A stretch of 64,000 nucleotides of DNA from Gautieria morchelliformis (taxonomy: Eukaryota; Basidiomycota; Agaricomycetes; Gomphales; Gomphaceae), in the NCBI GenBank assembly GCA_015179125.1, contig WHVA01000448.1, positions 1 through 64,000 on the forward strand, written 5' to 3'. A program made the translations under genes and the position numbers. Position 1 is the stretch's first letter; every line of letters starts with the position of its first letter. The notes below the pieces were generated by a model. It did not search any database and was not told where the DNA came from. It saw nothing but the letters and a program-made list of their open reading frames with translations. Of this stretch, positions 1 to 11,455 are shown in pieces.

Positions 1-60
1 CCAAGGGAGGGTGAAGCTGAAACTCTCTTCCTGGCTGGCAAGCTCTTTCAGCAATACATT

Positions 61-3000
61 GTGGATGCTTGGGCAGCGACTGAACAGCAGAAGCTAAATT
101 GGATCAAATACCATCAACATGAGCTGCGAGCTGAGGTCTACAATCAGATGATTGATACATTTGGACCTGAGGACAATCAGGCCAATCCAGCTAACTTGGG
201 ACAAAAGGTCATCTTGCCTGCTACATTTACTGGGAGCGCCAGGGATATGAACGAGAATTTTCAAATTCAATGGCAATCACTAGGAAGCATGGTCCAGCAG
301 ATGTCTTTGTGACAATGACAGCAAACCCCCAGTGGAAAGAAATCAAAGATGCTCTCAAGCCAGGCCAGACTCCCAGTGATCGTCCTGACTTGGTTGCAAG
401 GGTTTGTCATCTCAAGAAGGAGCAATTGATCAAACGTATCATGAAGGATGGTATCCCTTGGTCGCACAGTTGCACGTGTCCATGTGATCGAATTCCAGAA
501 GCGGGGGCTCCCTCATATGCACCTTCTTATATGGTTTAAAGAGGAGGATAAGATCAGGACACTGGAAGCTGTGGATGCTTTGGTTTGGGCTGTCTTTCCT
601 GATCAGCAAGAGCATCCAAGGCTCTACAAATTAGTTTGTGATCTAATGACTCATGGCCCCTGTGGACAAGCGCGTCCTCGGGCTTCTTGCATGACAGAGG
701 GCAAGTGTTCCAACATTTCCCAAAGGAATTTCGTGAGGTGACATCTGTCACTGAAGATGGCTATCCACAGTATCGCCGTCCTAATGATGGCAGACAGCAT
801 AATGTCAGAGGCAACATCATGGACAACCGCGACGTGGTTCCCTATTGTCCCACCCTCCTCTTGGAATTTGAATGCCATATTAATGTGGAACCCACTTTCA
901 ATGTGCGCTCTATCAAGTACATTCACAAGTATATGTACAAGGGGCCTGACAGGACCACAATGACCATTAATAAGGAGAGGGATGAGGTTAAACAGTACCT
1001 CGATGCACGCTATGTCAGCTCACATGAAGGTGCTTGGAGACTGCTGGAATATAAAATGCATGTTCAGGTCCCTCCTGTCATGGCACTTCCAGTCCATTTG
1101 CCAGGCCAGCACAATGGGATATTTGATCCTCATATTGATCCAGGCATGGCTTTGCAGATGGCAGAGGATGCTAAGACCATGCTCATGGCCTATTTTGAAG
1201 CCAATAACAGATATCCTGAGGCATGTGAACTACTCTATGTGGAATTTCCTGAGCACTATGTTTGGAAAAGCAAGCCAAGCGGTGGCAACCTCGCCAGCGG
1301 GGTTTCAGTCTCGGTCGCCTTCATTTTGCAAGTCCAGCCTCTGGAGAGCGCTTTTTCTTGCGAACCCTCCTTACAGTTGTCAGAGGCGCAACGTCATTTG
1401 AGGAGCTTAGATCATTTGATGGTGACCTTTGTCCTACTTACAAGGCTGCATGCCTGGCAAGGGGCCTGTTAGAAGATGATTCAGAGTGGACACAGTGTCT
1501 TCAGGAGGCTGCACATATACAAACAGGTTTCCAGCTCAGGAGGTTATTTGTCACTATTCTCCTTCGGTGTAACCCTGCTCGGCCTGCTCAAATCTGGGAG
1601 GAGTTTCAGGAGCATATCTGTGATGACCTGGAGTATCAGCTTCAAAATAGGCATGGCATTCACCATCCTACCAATGATCAAATCTATGACTTTGGTCTCT
1701 TTCTCATTGACAAGATCATACGTCAGGGGGGGAAGTCTCTGGATGAGTTCCCAGATATGCCACAGATAATGGGGCACTGGGAGGGATTGGTTGGGAACCG
1801 TTGGATAGCTGAGCAGCGGGACTATGACCCAGCTACAGAGCTGGAAAAAGCCGCCACCAATATTGACAAGCTTAATGCAGAACAGAGGCGTGTCCATGAT
1901 GAGATCCTCCATTCAGCCATAAATGGAGCGGGTCTTCTGTTCTTTGTCAATGGCCCTGGTGGTACAGGCAAAACTTTTACCTGGAACACCCTGGCTCATT
2001 CTATCAGAGGAAGGGGTCTTATTGTCCTATGCATTGCATCTTCAGGAATTGCAGCATTGCTTTTGATTGGGGGCAGAACATCACATGCTATGCTCAAGAT
2101 TCCAATTCTGATTCATGAGGGTTCTCTATGTGACATCAAAAGAGGCTCACCATTGGCAGAACTTCTCAAGCAGGTCCATTTGATCATATGGGATGAGGTG
2201 CCTATGCAGCATCGTCATGTAGTTGAAGCTGTCGACAGAACCTGCAGGGATGTCCTAGAGCGTCCAGATCGTCCATTTGGTGGTATTACTGTGGCTTGGG
2301 GTGGAGATTTCCAGCAAACTCTGCCTGTCGTTCCTCGAGGTAACAAGGAGGAGATCGTGGGTGCTTCTATCCAAGATCTCCTTTGTGGCATCATGTCAAG
2401 GTCCTCCATCTTACTCAAAATATGCGAGTCGACCCTCATGATCCCCAGAGTGAACAATTTGCTCAGTGGCTCTCTGATGTTGGTCAGGGAAAGGATCTCC
2501 CTTTGGACAATTCATTCACACTTCCTCAGCACATGATCTGTGGACCACAGGTGTCAGATCTCATTGCAGCTATCTATCCTAACATTGGTACTGGGGAGGC
2601 ACTCCAAGACAAATACTTTTTGGAACGTGCCATCCTTTGCCCTCGCAATATGGAAATGGATGAGATTAATGCTGAGGTGCTCAATGTATTCCCTGGGGAG
2701 GAGCGTCTCTATCCCAGTGCAGACTCAGTCAAAGGAAATGAAGATGGCAACGTGTATCCTGTGGAGTATCTCAACTCACTCAACATGGGTGGGCTTCCAC
2801 CATCTCAACTCAGGCTTAAACCTGGAGTGGTACTCATGCTTCTTCGGAATATTGACCTTGGTCGTGGACTCTGCAATGGTACAAGGTTGCGTCTCATCAA
2901 TATGACCAACAGGGTACTCTTTGTGAGGATCATTTCAGGACCATTTTCAGGAGAGACTGCATTTATCCCTAGGATTACAGTGACACCCACCTCAGACCAA

Positions 3001-3234
3001 TTGCCATTTGAGCTCCAGCGTCGCCAGTTTCCTGTCAGGCTGGCCTTTGCCATGACTATCAACAAGTCTCAAGGGCAGTCTCTTGGCACGGTAGGCATAG
3101 ACTTGCGATACGTGGTATTTTCACATGGACAGTTGTATGTTGCAGTGTCAAGAGGCACTAATTGGAACAGAGTCCATATTCTTTTAGGGGAGGGGAACAA
3201 AACTTCTAATATTGTATACAAGAAGTGTTGCTGA
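61..3234 (+). pseudogene. Helitron Rep/helicase, frameshifted
   Basis: Remnant of the RepHel protein that nicks, unwinds and transfers Helitron DNA. In order along the strand are the Rep N-terminal segment (DVFVTMTANPQW near 305-345), the HUH motif (PHMHLLIWF near 510-535), the two-tyrosine region (YIHKYMYKG near 917-945), and then a PIF1-type helicase with Walker A GPGGTGKT (about 1950), Walker B IIWDE (about 2190), GGDFQQTLP (about 2300) and the C-terminal INKSQGQS and YVAVSR motifs (3060-3155). The reading frame changes at least five times (near 290, 500, 720, 1300 and 2420), so it is not translatable as one protein. It lacks the N-terminus because the window starts inside it. Confidence 0.93.
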
Positions 3235-3343
3235 AGCCTAATTAAATATGTATTTCCATTTGTATTTAATGTATGTAGTTGCATTTCACCAAATAATTCT
3301 TTGATTCTATTAACTACCCATGTGCAATGTTAACCCTAAATAA

Positions 3344-3373
3344 CCCGGTGCGAAGCACGGGTCTATTGGCTAG
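3344..3373 (+). other. Helitron 3' terminal hairpin and CTAG end
   Basis: CCCG(G)TGC and GCACGGG form a 7-bp stem around a GAA loop (3344-3361) with one bulged G. Eight bases later the element ends in CTAG (3370-3373), followed by T of the target. Confidence 0.9.
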
Positions 3374-3454
3374 TAAACTATACAGTGGGTCCCTAAGGGG
3401 CCCACTGGGATTATGTAATAACTATTGTACATGTAGATACATGGGTTATTTACA
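3374..3454 (-). repeat. LTR-A (3' LTR, truncated by Helitron)
   Basis: On the minus strand a polypurine tract (GAGGGGGAGGG, complement of 3455-3465) is followed immediately by TGTAAATAACC, the LTR start. The LTR runs leftward to ...GTATAGTTTA at 3374, where the Helitron begins. The lost remainder is recognisable in the copy at 57147. Confidence 0.88.
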
Positions 3455-3859
3455 CCCTCCCCCTCTATAGACAACTATAGGGGTTAACTACTACTCATAG
3501 AGGTCATCCATGAGGGAGTCCTCTAGAGTGGCCGATACGATGACGTCGTCGTCGTACGGGGCCGGCGGAGCACATGACTCCTCTGGGGACGATGGCAAGG
3601 GCGTCCTCCCATCCCACGATCATCCAGTGCTCCTGGTCTATTGGAGCACGGAGAATGTCTGCGGCCCCCTGCCTCCAGGCCGTTGTTCGCGTTGTGGACC
3701 TTGACGGATCAATGTCCATCCCATCTTGGGGGGCATCATCTTCGTGGGTAGATGATGGTGGTTGCTTCCAAGAAGTGATGCGCCCTCGGAAAGATCCGAG
3801 GCGAAAATTTAACCGCGCCGTGGCCGGCGCGCCGCGTGGTCTGCACATGACAGACACGT

Positions 3860-6017
3860 CTAGCGGCGTCTGGGGAGGTCGTGTGGCTTGCCCACCCCCC
3901 AAAGCTCTAGATAGCTATCTAGGGCTTCAAGGTCGTTGCAGGACGACATGGGTTCCCATGTCATGTCGCCTAGGGTCCAACGGACCTGGAACTCCAGGTC
4001 CGTCGAGTTTATCCATCGATGTGCGATAATCTCGTCGACGAGCCACTCCTCGTCGTCATTTGCTCCGAAGTCATAAAATGACTTGGCCTCACGATGAGGG
4101 AACAATTCGTCGTTGTTAGCCTCGTATTGCTGTACGAGGCTGGAATGGAAGACCGGTGAAATACGACGGCTTTTCAGTTCGTCGGGAAGATCGAGGGTCA
4201 CCGTCGAGGCGTCGTTGTGAGCCTCGACGACGCGGTACGGTCCGATGTACCATGGGATTAGCTTTCTGGCTCTTCCTTTTGGGAGAGTTAGGTTTTGTGT
4301 CGAAAGGTAGACGCGGTCGTTGGCCGTGTACCTGTCGCTCGCCGTACGTTTCTTGTTTGCATGAAACGTTTGCGTCACTCGATGCTCTATGATTGCATCG
4401 TGTGCCGCCATCAGGTTCCATTTTGCCTGATGTGCGAACTGGGCTACCCCTTTGAACGGGGTGTCCATGGCTATGGGGAGGTCTATCCGCGGCATATAGC
4501 CGTGGTTCAGCTCAAAAGGTGCGAACCCTGTGGTCGCGCTGACGTTGCTGTTGAGGGCGACCTCAACCATTGGGCATTTCAATGCCCAATCCTTCTGATC
4601 GTCTCTGACGACCGCGCGCAATATCTGGCCGATCGAGCGGTGTGCCCACTCGGTGGCTCCATCCGTTTGGGGATGGAAGGCAGTTGACATGAGGAGCTTA
4701 GTCCCCATGAGTCGCTGTAGTTCACGCCAGAAGATCGACGTGAACTTCGAGTCTCTGTCCGAGACGATGGAGTCAGGAACTCCGTGGAGTCGAATGACCT
4801 CCTTCAGAAACAGCCAGGCTACTCCCTTGGCTGACATGCTCGTCGTGGTTGGTACGAGGTGTACGAGCGACGTTAATCGGTCGATGACTACCATCAGGTA
4901 GTCACAGTCGTTGGATTTGGGCAGGGGCCCCATGAAGTCAATGCCAATCGACTGCCACGGCCTATCTGGAATGGGTAGGCTGTGTAGTAGGCCTTTGGGC
5001 CATTGTGGCCCGGTTTTCGTCATCTGACACCTCGCGCACGATGTGCAGAACGCTTCTATGTCTGGGCTCATGCCCGGCCACCAATATGCTCTTCGAACGT
5101 AGTTCAAAGTCTTCAGATGGCCATAGTGGCCGACTATCTGATGTGCCCGATTGATGATAATTTCGATCAGCTTCCTTCCCCCTTGAAGAACAGAGCGGGG
5201 GACAGCAATGATGTCTCTTTTGAGCTGAGTCTTAGTCCAGATCAGCCCATCCAGGATCCCGAATCTTGGGTGCGCATCCGGGTGCACCATGATCTTTGTG
5301 AACATGGTGTCCCTGTGGTATGCGTCTCGTAGGACCTTCGACAGGTCTACGCCTTGCTCAACGACCCGGCGCAGGGGCACACCGTCATTTCCTGCGGTGA
5401 TGACTCTGACGTCATCGTCATCGTCGCGGGGCGCGTCGACGTTCGCGGGCTCTGGCGAGCCCTCGTTTAATGCGGCGGCTTCCATTACTCTCGCCTCTGT
5501 CTTCTCAGCGAGGCGTTTAGAGTGTCTTGTCGCTGCTGTTCGCAGCTCGCCGTCCGGGTCCAAACACGCATCCGTGTTCATGAAGACATGGTCCGGGTGA
5601 TTGTCATCACTTGTGTCGCTCTCGTAGTAGCGCGACAGGCAGTCCACTACCTTGTTCTCTACACCATCAACATGAACAGTGTTGAAATTGAACCGGGATA
5701 GAAACTCCCACCATCTGACCTGTCGGTCAGATAGGCTCTTCTGGGTCTCGAAGTACTCGAGCCCTTTGTGGTCTGTGACGAGGGTGAACCCTCGCCCCAG
5801 CAGTTTGTCCTCCCATTTCATGAGAGCCTCGAGCACCGCGATCATCTCGTGCTCGTGAGTCCGGTAGTGTTGTTGAGCAACGCTGAACTTCTTTGACAAG
5901 AAGCCGGCTGGTCGTCAAGTTTTCCAGTCAGGACCTTGGCCGTAGACCGCACTGACGCTGGCTTTTGATCCGTCGGTGATCACCCAGATCGGCTCTGGGC
6001 ACCTTGCGTCTATGAAG
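3860..6017 (-). pseudogene. Gypsy-A pol: RNase H, integrase, chromodomain
   Basis: Polyprotein fragment of an LTR retrotransposon. An open frame of about 680 codons from about 5899 holds RNase H (TDHKGLEYF), the HHCC zinc finger of integrase (H-x3-H in GHYGH, then CTSCARCQ), the catalytic region (GIDFMGPLP, SDRDSKF, TDGATE) and a C-terminal chromodomain (EWLVDEIIAHR ... WEPMSS). Upstream the same frame continues to 6017 (VITDGSKASVSAVYG) but is broken by a TGA at 5915-5917. No ATG start is preserved because the element is truncated at 6017. The chromodomain places it among chromoviruses. Confidence 0.93.
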
Positions 6018-6037
6018 GGTTTATCAGGTCTATCAGA

Positions 6038-6829
6038 TTGTCCATCGCTGTCCAGCCGGCATCCTTCCCAGATGAGCGCACAAAGATCCTATATGCTCTT
6101 TCCTTCATGACAGGAGGCTCTGCGGAGATATGGGCACACAACGAGACACAGGCTGTCATTGATGGCACCTCCTCTATATCCACTCTGGAGGGGTTCATTA
6201 AACGTGTGGAGGAGGCCTTTGGTGACCCAGATCGTGCCAGAACGGCTCACACTAAACTGCATGACCTTAGGATGGCGTCAGGAATGTCGGCAGATGAATA
6301 CACGGCTCAATTTGAGATCCTGGCAGGCAGGACAGGCTTTAATGATGAGGCACTCGAGGATGCCTATGCTCGTGGCCTTCCAGCAGGTATCCTTGATAAG
6401 ATCCACGCCCAGCCCTTTCTTCCATCCAACCTCAAAGCCTGGAAGGAAGCAGCCTGTCAGATTGACCGCAATCATCGCCGTCTGTTAGAGGTCAGGAAGG
6501 CACAGACACCTCATGTCCCTAATCGCCCTCCTCCTGCCCGTCCACTCCACACTCCTGCTACGGCTCCTGTTGTCACAGCACCACCCAGTAATGCAACACC
6601 TATGGACATTGACTCATCCCGCCGCCGCACCGAAACACGGACCTGCTACAACTGTAAGAGACCTGGTCACATTTCACCAGACTGTCCTGAACCTCGCAAG
6701 CCACGAATCCGCGCAAACCTCACGGAGGCGGACATTGCAGCAATTGTCTCTAAATCTGTGGCAGCGGCGATGGAGGAACGCAAACAGAAGGTGGAAGCCT
6801 CTGTCCAAGATGAAGGAAAGGGTTTTTAG
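6038..6829 (+). CDS. Gypsy-C gag (N-terminus missing)
   Basis: Capsid-like structural protein of the retrotransposon, about 263 codons. The N-terminal half has the capsid pattern typical of fungal Gypsy gag (AEIWAHNETQ, FIKRVEEAFGD, DEYTAQFEILA). A proline-rich linker follows, with PMDIDSS, and then a CCHC zinc knuckle C-YNCKRPGHISPDC at about residues 207-220. It stops at 6827-6829, and the protease lies in another frame. The open frame may start upstream of the junction at 6018, so the ATG at 6038 is not necessarily the original start. Confidence 0.88.
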   Translation: MSIAVQPASFPDERTKILYALSFMTGGSAEIWAHNETQAVIDGTSSISTLEGFIKRVEEAFGDPDRARTAHTKLHDLRMASGMSADEYTAQFEILAGRTGFNDEALEDAYARGLPAGILDKIHAQPFLPSNLKAWKEAACQIDRNHRRLLEVRKAQTPHVPNRPPPARPLHTPATAPVVTAPPSNATPMDIDSSRRRTETRTCYNCKRPGHISPDCPEPRKPRIRANLTEADIAAIVSKSVAAAMEERKQKVEASVQDEGKGF

Positions 6830-6837
6830 GCCAGTCA

Positions 6838-7476
6838 GTGGTGAAAGACATGCCCCGCTCGACGAATCGGTTTTCAGTTCTCGAAACATGTACAATAGGG
6901 ATCACAGGCGATATGATGCATCCTTCTCCTATCCCTGATCGAACTGAAACCAAACCAGCCATGCCAAAAACCCAACCCATCGCTCCAGTTGCTAATGCAA
7001 ACCTTCCAGTCCCTCTATATGTCCGTACTGCTGACCTCCGCCGATGCACCAAAGTACCTCTCAAGGTCCACTCCGTTGACACAGGGCATCCACTTGCAAT
7101 TGACTCCCTCCTTGACAGTGGTGCTACAGGGATGTTCATCGATGTGGAGTTTGTAAGGGAACACAGACTTCGGACCTGTCCCCTACCCCGTGCCATCCCC
7201 GTCTACAATATTGATGGTACCCCAAATGAGGCTGGCTCAATCAAGGAAGAAGTTGACCTCATTTGCACCTTTGGGGATCATACGGAACGTGCCACATTCT
7301 CCGTCACGAGCCTTGGACGACTTGCCATCATTCTTGGTCACACATGGCTTGTTGAACACAACCCAGAAGTTGACTGGCGTACAGGAGATGTGAAGATGAC
7401 ACGCTGTCCCAAGTCATGTGGGGCAGACCTGTTGTCAGAGGGCCCACAGTCGAAACTGTTCCAGAAGAGAGTGTAG
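6838..7476 (+). CDS. Gypsy-C aspartic protease segment
   Basis: Retropepsin-like protease domain that would process the Gag-Pol polyprotein. The active site is LLDSGATGMFID (about residues 91-102), followed by the flap-like region and ILGHTWLVEHNPEVDW, which is typical of chromovirus proteases. It begins 9 nt after the gag stop in a different frame and overlaps the start of the pol frame at 7416-7476 in yet another frame. Translation therefore needs two frame changes, and indel decay is the simpler explanation. Confidence 0.85.
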   Translation: MVKDMPRSTNRFSVLETCTIGITGDMMHPSPIPDRTETKPAMPKTQPIAPVANANLPVPLYVRTADLRRCTKVPLKVHSVDTGHPLAIDSLLDSGATGMFIDVEFVREHRLRTCPLPRAIPVYNIDGTPNEAGSIKEEVDLICTFGDHTERATFSVTSLGRLAIILGHTWLVEHNPEVDWRTGDVKMTRCPKSCGADLLSEGPQSKLFQKRV

Positions 7477-10400
7477 ATCAAGAGGAGGTTCCCATACAGC
7501 ACACCCGCTCCCTACTTGAGGAAGGAGACAGGACCTTTGTCATCTTTGTGAATGAGAGTCCTGAAATGATTGGCGCAGGCTGGACTGTCTCCCAACAGCT
7601 TGCTGAACGGGCCAGCAAGTCTGCACCAGTCAGATCCTTCGAGGACCTTGTCCCCAAACCATACCAGGAGTTCAAGGATGTGTTTTCTAAGGAGTCATTT
7701 GACCAACTGCCTCCTCGAAAGCCCTGGGACCATGCAATTGAGCTCACTCCAGGTGCACAACCCTTCAGCACAAAGGTTTACCCAATGTCACCGGTTGAGC
7801 AAAGGGAACTGGATAACTTCCTTGAGGAGAACCTGAAGAGCCATCGTATCCGTCCTTCCAAGTCACCTATGGCATCTCCAGTCTTCTTTGTGAAGAAAAA
7901 GGACGGCAGTCTTAGATTTGTGCAAGACTACCGGAAGCTCAATGATATAACAATCAAGAATGCCTATCCTTTGCCCCTTGTTCCAGACATCATGAATAAG
8001 ATTGCTGCTGGAAGGGCTAAATACTTCACAAAGCTTGACATTCGCTGGGGATATAATAATGTACGCATAAAAGAGGGAGATGAGTGGAAGGCAGCCTTTC
8101 GGACAAATAGGGGCCTGTATGAACCTCTAGTCATGTTCTTTGGACTCACGAACAGCCCAGCAACCTTCCAGACGATGATGAATGACATCTTCAAGAGTCT
8201 CATCGATGAAGGGGTTGTGGTGGTGTTCATGGACGACATTCTCATCTTCACAGAGTCGCTTGAAGAACATCGTAGGATTGTACGACGTGTCCTTGAAATC
8301 CTCCGGGCCAACAACCTGTACCTCAAACCTGAAAAATGCCTATTTGAGCAACTAGAGGTGGAGTATCTCGGCCTCATCCTCTCTCAAGGACAGGTTGCCA
8401 TGGACCCAGTCAAGGTTGCAGGGGTGCGGGACTGGCCAATACCACGTAATGTCACTGAAGTCAAATCATTCCTTGGTTTCATCAACTTCTACCGTAGATT
8501 TGTGGAAGACTTCTCACACATTGCAAAGCCCCTCAACCAGTTGACAAAACAGGATGCCCAATGGTCTTGGGATCCAAATGGCCCAGAGCAAATGTCCTTC
8601 GACAAGCTCAAACTCCTCATCACCTCAACACCGATCCTTGTCCTCCCTGATCAAGACAAACATTTCCGTCTTGAAACAGATGCCTCAGCCTATGCCACAG
8701 GAGCAGTACTGTGCCAGCTATGTGATGATGGCAAATGGCGGCCTGTGGGGTTTGTCTCCAAAAGCCTCAATGATGCTGAACGCAACTATGCCATCCATGA
8801 CAAGGAGCTTCTTTCTGTGATTCGGGGATTAGAGGAATGGCGCCACATCTTAGAGGGAACAAAGCACAAGATTGAGATTCTCAATGACCATCAGAATCTC
8901 ACCTACTTCCGCACTGCACAAAACCTGAACCGTCGTCAAGCACGCTGGTCACTCTACCTCTCTCGCTTTGATTTTGAGCTGATCCATCGTCCTGGTTGTC
9001 ATTCAGCCAAGCCTGATGCACTCTCACGACGCGTGGATCATAAGCGGGGGGAGGAAGACAACCAAAATCAAGTCTTACTTACCCCTGACTTGTTCCACAT
9101 CAAGGCGAATCCTCCAGAGGCTGGCGCGCAGTTAGTCCCAGGTGAAGGTGATGCTTTCCTCAATCGAGTAAGGAACTGTGTAGACCGGGATGAAAAGGTT
9201 GTCAAGGCTCTCAAAGAACTGGGCTCCTCTGGAAATTTGCGAGGAGAAGAGTGGTCTGAACAGGATGGGCTTGTCCTCTATCACAACAAAGTGTACGTGC
9301 CGCTTGATGCAAAACTACGACATGACATAGTGAAAGCGCACCATGACATACCTCTCACCGGTCACCCTGGTCGTTGGAGAACCACTGAACTAGTTGCTCG
9401 GAGTTACTGGTGGCCTGGGATGGGACGTTACATTGCAAAATACGTGAAGGCCTGTGACCTGTGCAACCGGACAAAAACCTTCCCTGCTTCTCCCATTGGC
9501 AAGCTTCTACCAAACCGTATCCCAGACCGTAGATGGCAGGTTATGTCTGTTGACTTGATCGTAGAACTGCCTACCAGTCATGGCTATGATGCTCTCCTTG
9601 TTGTCATCGATCGCCTCTCAAAGCGTGCACATGTCATTCCCACCACTTCAGATGTAACTTCGGTGGGAGTTGCCCGACTCTTCCGTGATCATGTTTGGAA
9701 ACTTCATGGGCTCCCTGAAGAAATCATCAGTGATCGAGGCACACAGTTCATCTCCCAGTTCATGCGTGAACTGAACAAACTTCTTGGTGTCAAAGTCGCT
9801 GCCTCTACTGCTTATCACCCCCAAACTGATGGACAGACTGAAAGGGTTAATCAGGAGATTGAGCAATACCTTCGACTATTCGTCAACCAGCGTCAGGATG
9901 ATTGGTTTGAATGGATATCCTTGGCCGAGTTTGCCTATAACAACCGAATCCATGCCTCAACCCAGACTACACCCTTCATGTTGGACAGTGGCCAACATCC
10001 AAGGCTGGGACTGGAACCAGTCCGGGAAACTCGACTCGAGGCCCTGGATGAGTTCACAACACGGATGGAAGCGGCCACAAGAGAAGCTCGTTCGGCCCTG
10101 TCCAAGGCAGCAGAGGACATGGCACGCTTCTATGACGTGCACCATAAAGCAGCCCCAGTTTATAAGCTTGGTGACAAGGTCTGGCTCAATGCACAAAACA
10201 TCACAACCACTCGCCCAATGAAGAAGCTAGACCACAAGTGGCTAGGCCCCTACACTGTTAATAAGGTGGTCTCACGAAATGCCTATGGTCTAAATCTTCC
10301 TACATCCTTTGGTCGCACACATCCAGTGTTCTCTGTCGTCCTGCTTCGGCCATATGAAGATGACCCAATCCTTGAATGTCATGCCCCTCCAGCACCCCCC

Positions 10401-10740
10401 CCCTGTCATACGGGATGGAGCCGAAGAATATGAAGTTGAAAGGATTCTAGACAGCAGGATGTTCCGTGGAAGGTTGGAGTATCTCGTGCGCTGGAAGGGC
10501 TATGGAGCTGCCGACGATCTCTGGCTACCAGCGAAAGATGTCTCTGGGGCAAAGCGACTCGTTAAAGAATTTCACCGGCAGAACCCAGAGGCACCTCAGC
10601 ATATCTCAGCAGCCACATATATGTCCCTCCCCTTCCAGAGATTTCAGAACTTCACAGAACCTTCCAGGCAAACTCTCTTCGACTGGACAGCAGGCAGGGC
10701 TTCTACTTATGATGTCAAGGGTCCAGAACCCCAAAGATAA
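7416..10740 (+). pseudogene. Gypsy-C pol: RT, RNase H, integrase, chromodomain
   Basis: A 1005-codon frame (to 10433) encodes RT (KKDGSLRFVQDYRKLN, FGLTNSPATFQ, catalytic FMDDIL at about residue 271), RNase H (LETDASAYATGA; DHQNL where DHKNL is usual) and integrase with the HHCC finger (GHPGRW ... CDLCNRT) and DDE residues in SVDLIVELP, SDRGTQF and QTERVNQE. A run of nine C at about 10391-10399 throws the frame off. The chromodomain (EYEVERILDSR ... VRWKGYG) continues in the next frame to 10740. Apart from that slip the enzyme core looks intact, suggesting fairly recent activity. Confidence 0.94.
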
Positions 10741-10846
10741 GTGATATCGGCCTCCGCCTAACCAATTCATTCCGATAAACTATATATCCCCTCTCCACCT
10801 GTGACCGCTCACTTCCACTGCATCGACCCCACCACATCCATCAACC

Positions 10847-11402
10847 ATGTCCTTGCCCGCCATTGAGCTTGTTGCCCTCCCCAGCTTCACCCAAAACCTC
10901 TCTGACCTGCCAAACATGTCACGTGTCGATCCCACCCTCCTGCACTTCTCCGGCTTCTCGTCATCCAGAGCAGCCAGTGAAGCCAAGCTACAAAGGATGC
11001 TTGACTGCCGTGATCTCGACGTCGCATGGTCTTCAAAGTGGTCCGTCAGCTCTGAGGACCTCACACCAGCGGAGAGTCAGGCGCCCACTCGCCCTGCACT
11101 CGCATTCCTCAGACCCCGACACAGATGAGAGAACACGTACTACGTCAGCGACCCTGTCTTCCTCAACGATGGAACCCCCCCCTTGTGGAACCCCCTACAC
11201 TTTCGAAGGCTGGGTGGGGCGGCGTTTCCGTAACATGGCAGGAGAGCGAATACGTCGAGCAAGGTTCCGAGGGCCGCACTTGCCCATGGACCCCAATCCC
11301 CCTGAGCTCATCATTGACCTGCGTTACCAGGAAGGGAAGGGCCAGGAGAGATGGTGGTCCCGCCTGTGGCATACTTGGAAACGATGTCTCGGTGGATGCT
11401 GA
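10847..11402 (+). pseudogene. Gypsy-C accessory ORF downstream of pol
   Basis: Between the chromodomain and the 3' LTR lies a coding-like stretch starting MSLPAIELVALPS at 10847. The first frame runs to 11128. The better-looking C-terminal half (YTFEGWVGRRFRNMAGERIRRARFR ... WWSRLWHTWKRCLGGC) is in the frame ending at 11402, so a frameshift lies near 11060-11100. The C-terminal half is basic and tryptophan-rich. There is no signal peptide or membrane segment, so it is not an evident envelope protein. I do not recognise a family. It could be an element-specific extra ORF or captured host sequence. Confidence 0.5.
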
Positions 11403-11455
11403 GGGCTAGGTGGCAGCTGTGCTTGTCGGGACGACAAGCATTGAGAGGGGGGTGA

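Larger units (their letters stand above)
1..3373 (+). mobile_element. Helitron, 3' portion (5' end outside window)
   Basis: Rolling-circle DNA transposon fragment. It carries a degenerate Rep-helicase gene and ends in a short hairpin followed by CTAG, the canonical 3' end of Helitrons (hairpin then CTRR). The base after the end is T, and the interrupted LTR sequence can be recognised from another copy at 57147-57326. There the same LTR reads through with A and T adjacent, as expected for insertion between A and T without target duplication. The 5' TC end lies outside the window. Confidence 0.92.
3374..6017 (-). mobile_element. Gypsy-A chromovirus, 5'-truncated copy
   Basis: Ty3/Gypsy element read on the minus strand. 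It contains the C-terminal end of reverse transcriptase/RNase H, integrase and a chromodomain, then a purine-rich tract and the first 81 bp of the 3' LTR, which is cut off by the Helitron at 3373/3374. The other end breaks at 6017/6018 against an unrelated plus-strand Gypsy gag, so gag, protease and most of RT are missing. The same LTR family occurs at 57147-57326 and as a solo LTR at 54147-54347. Confidence 0.9.
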
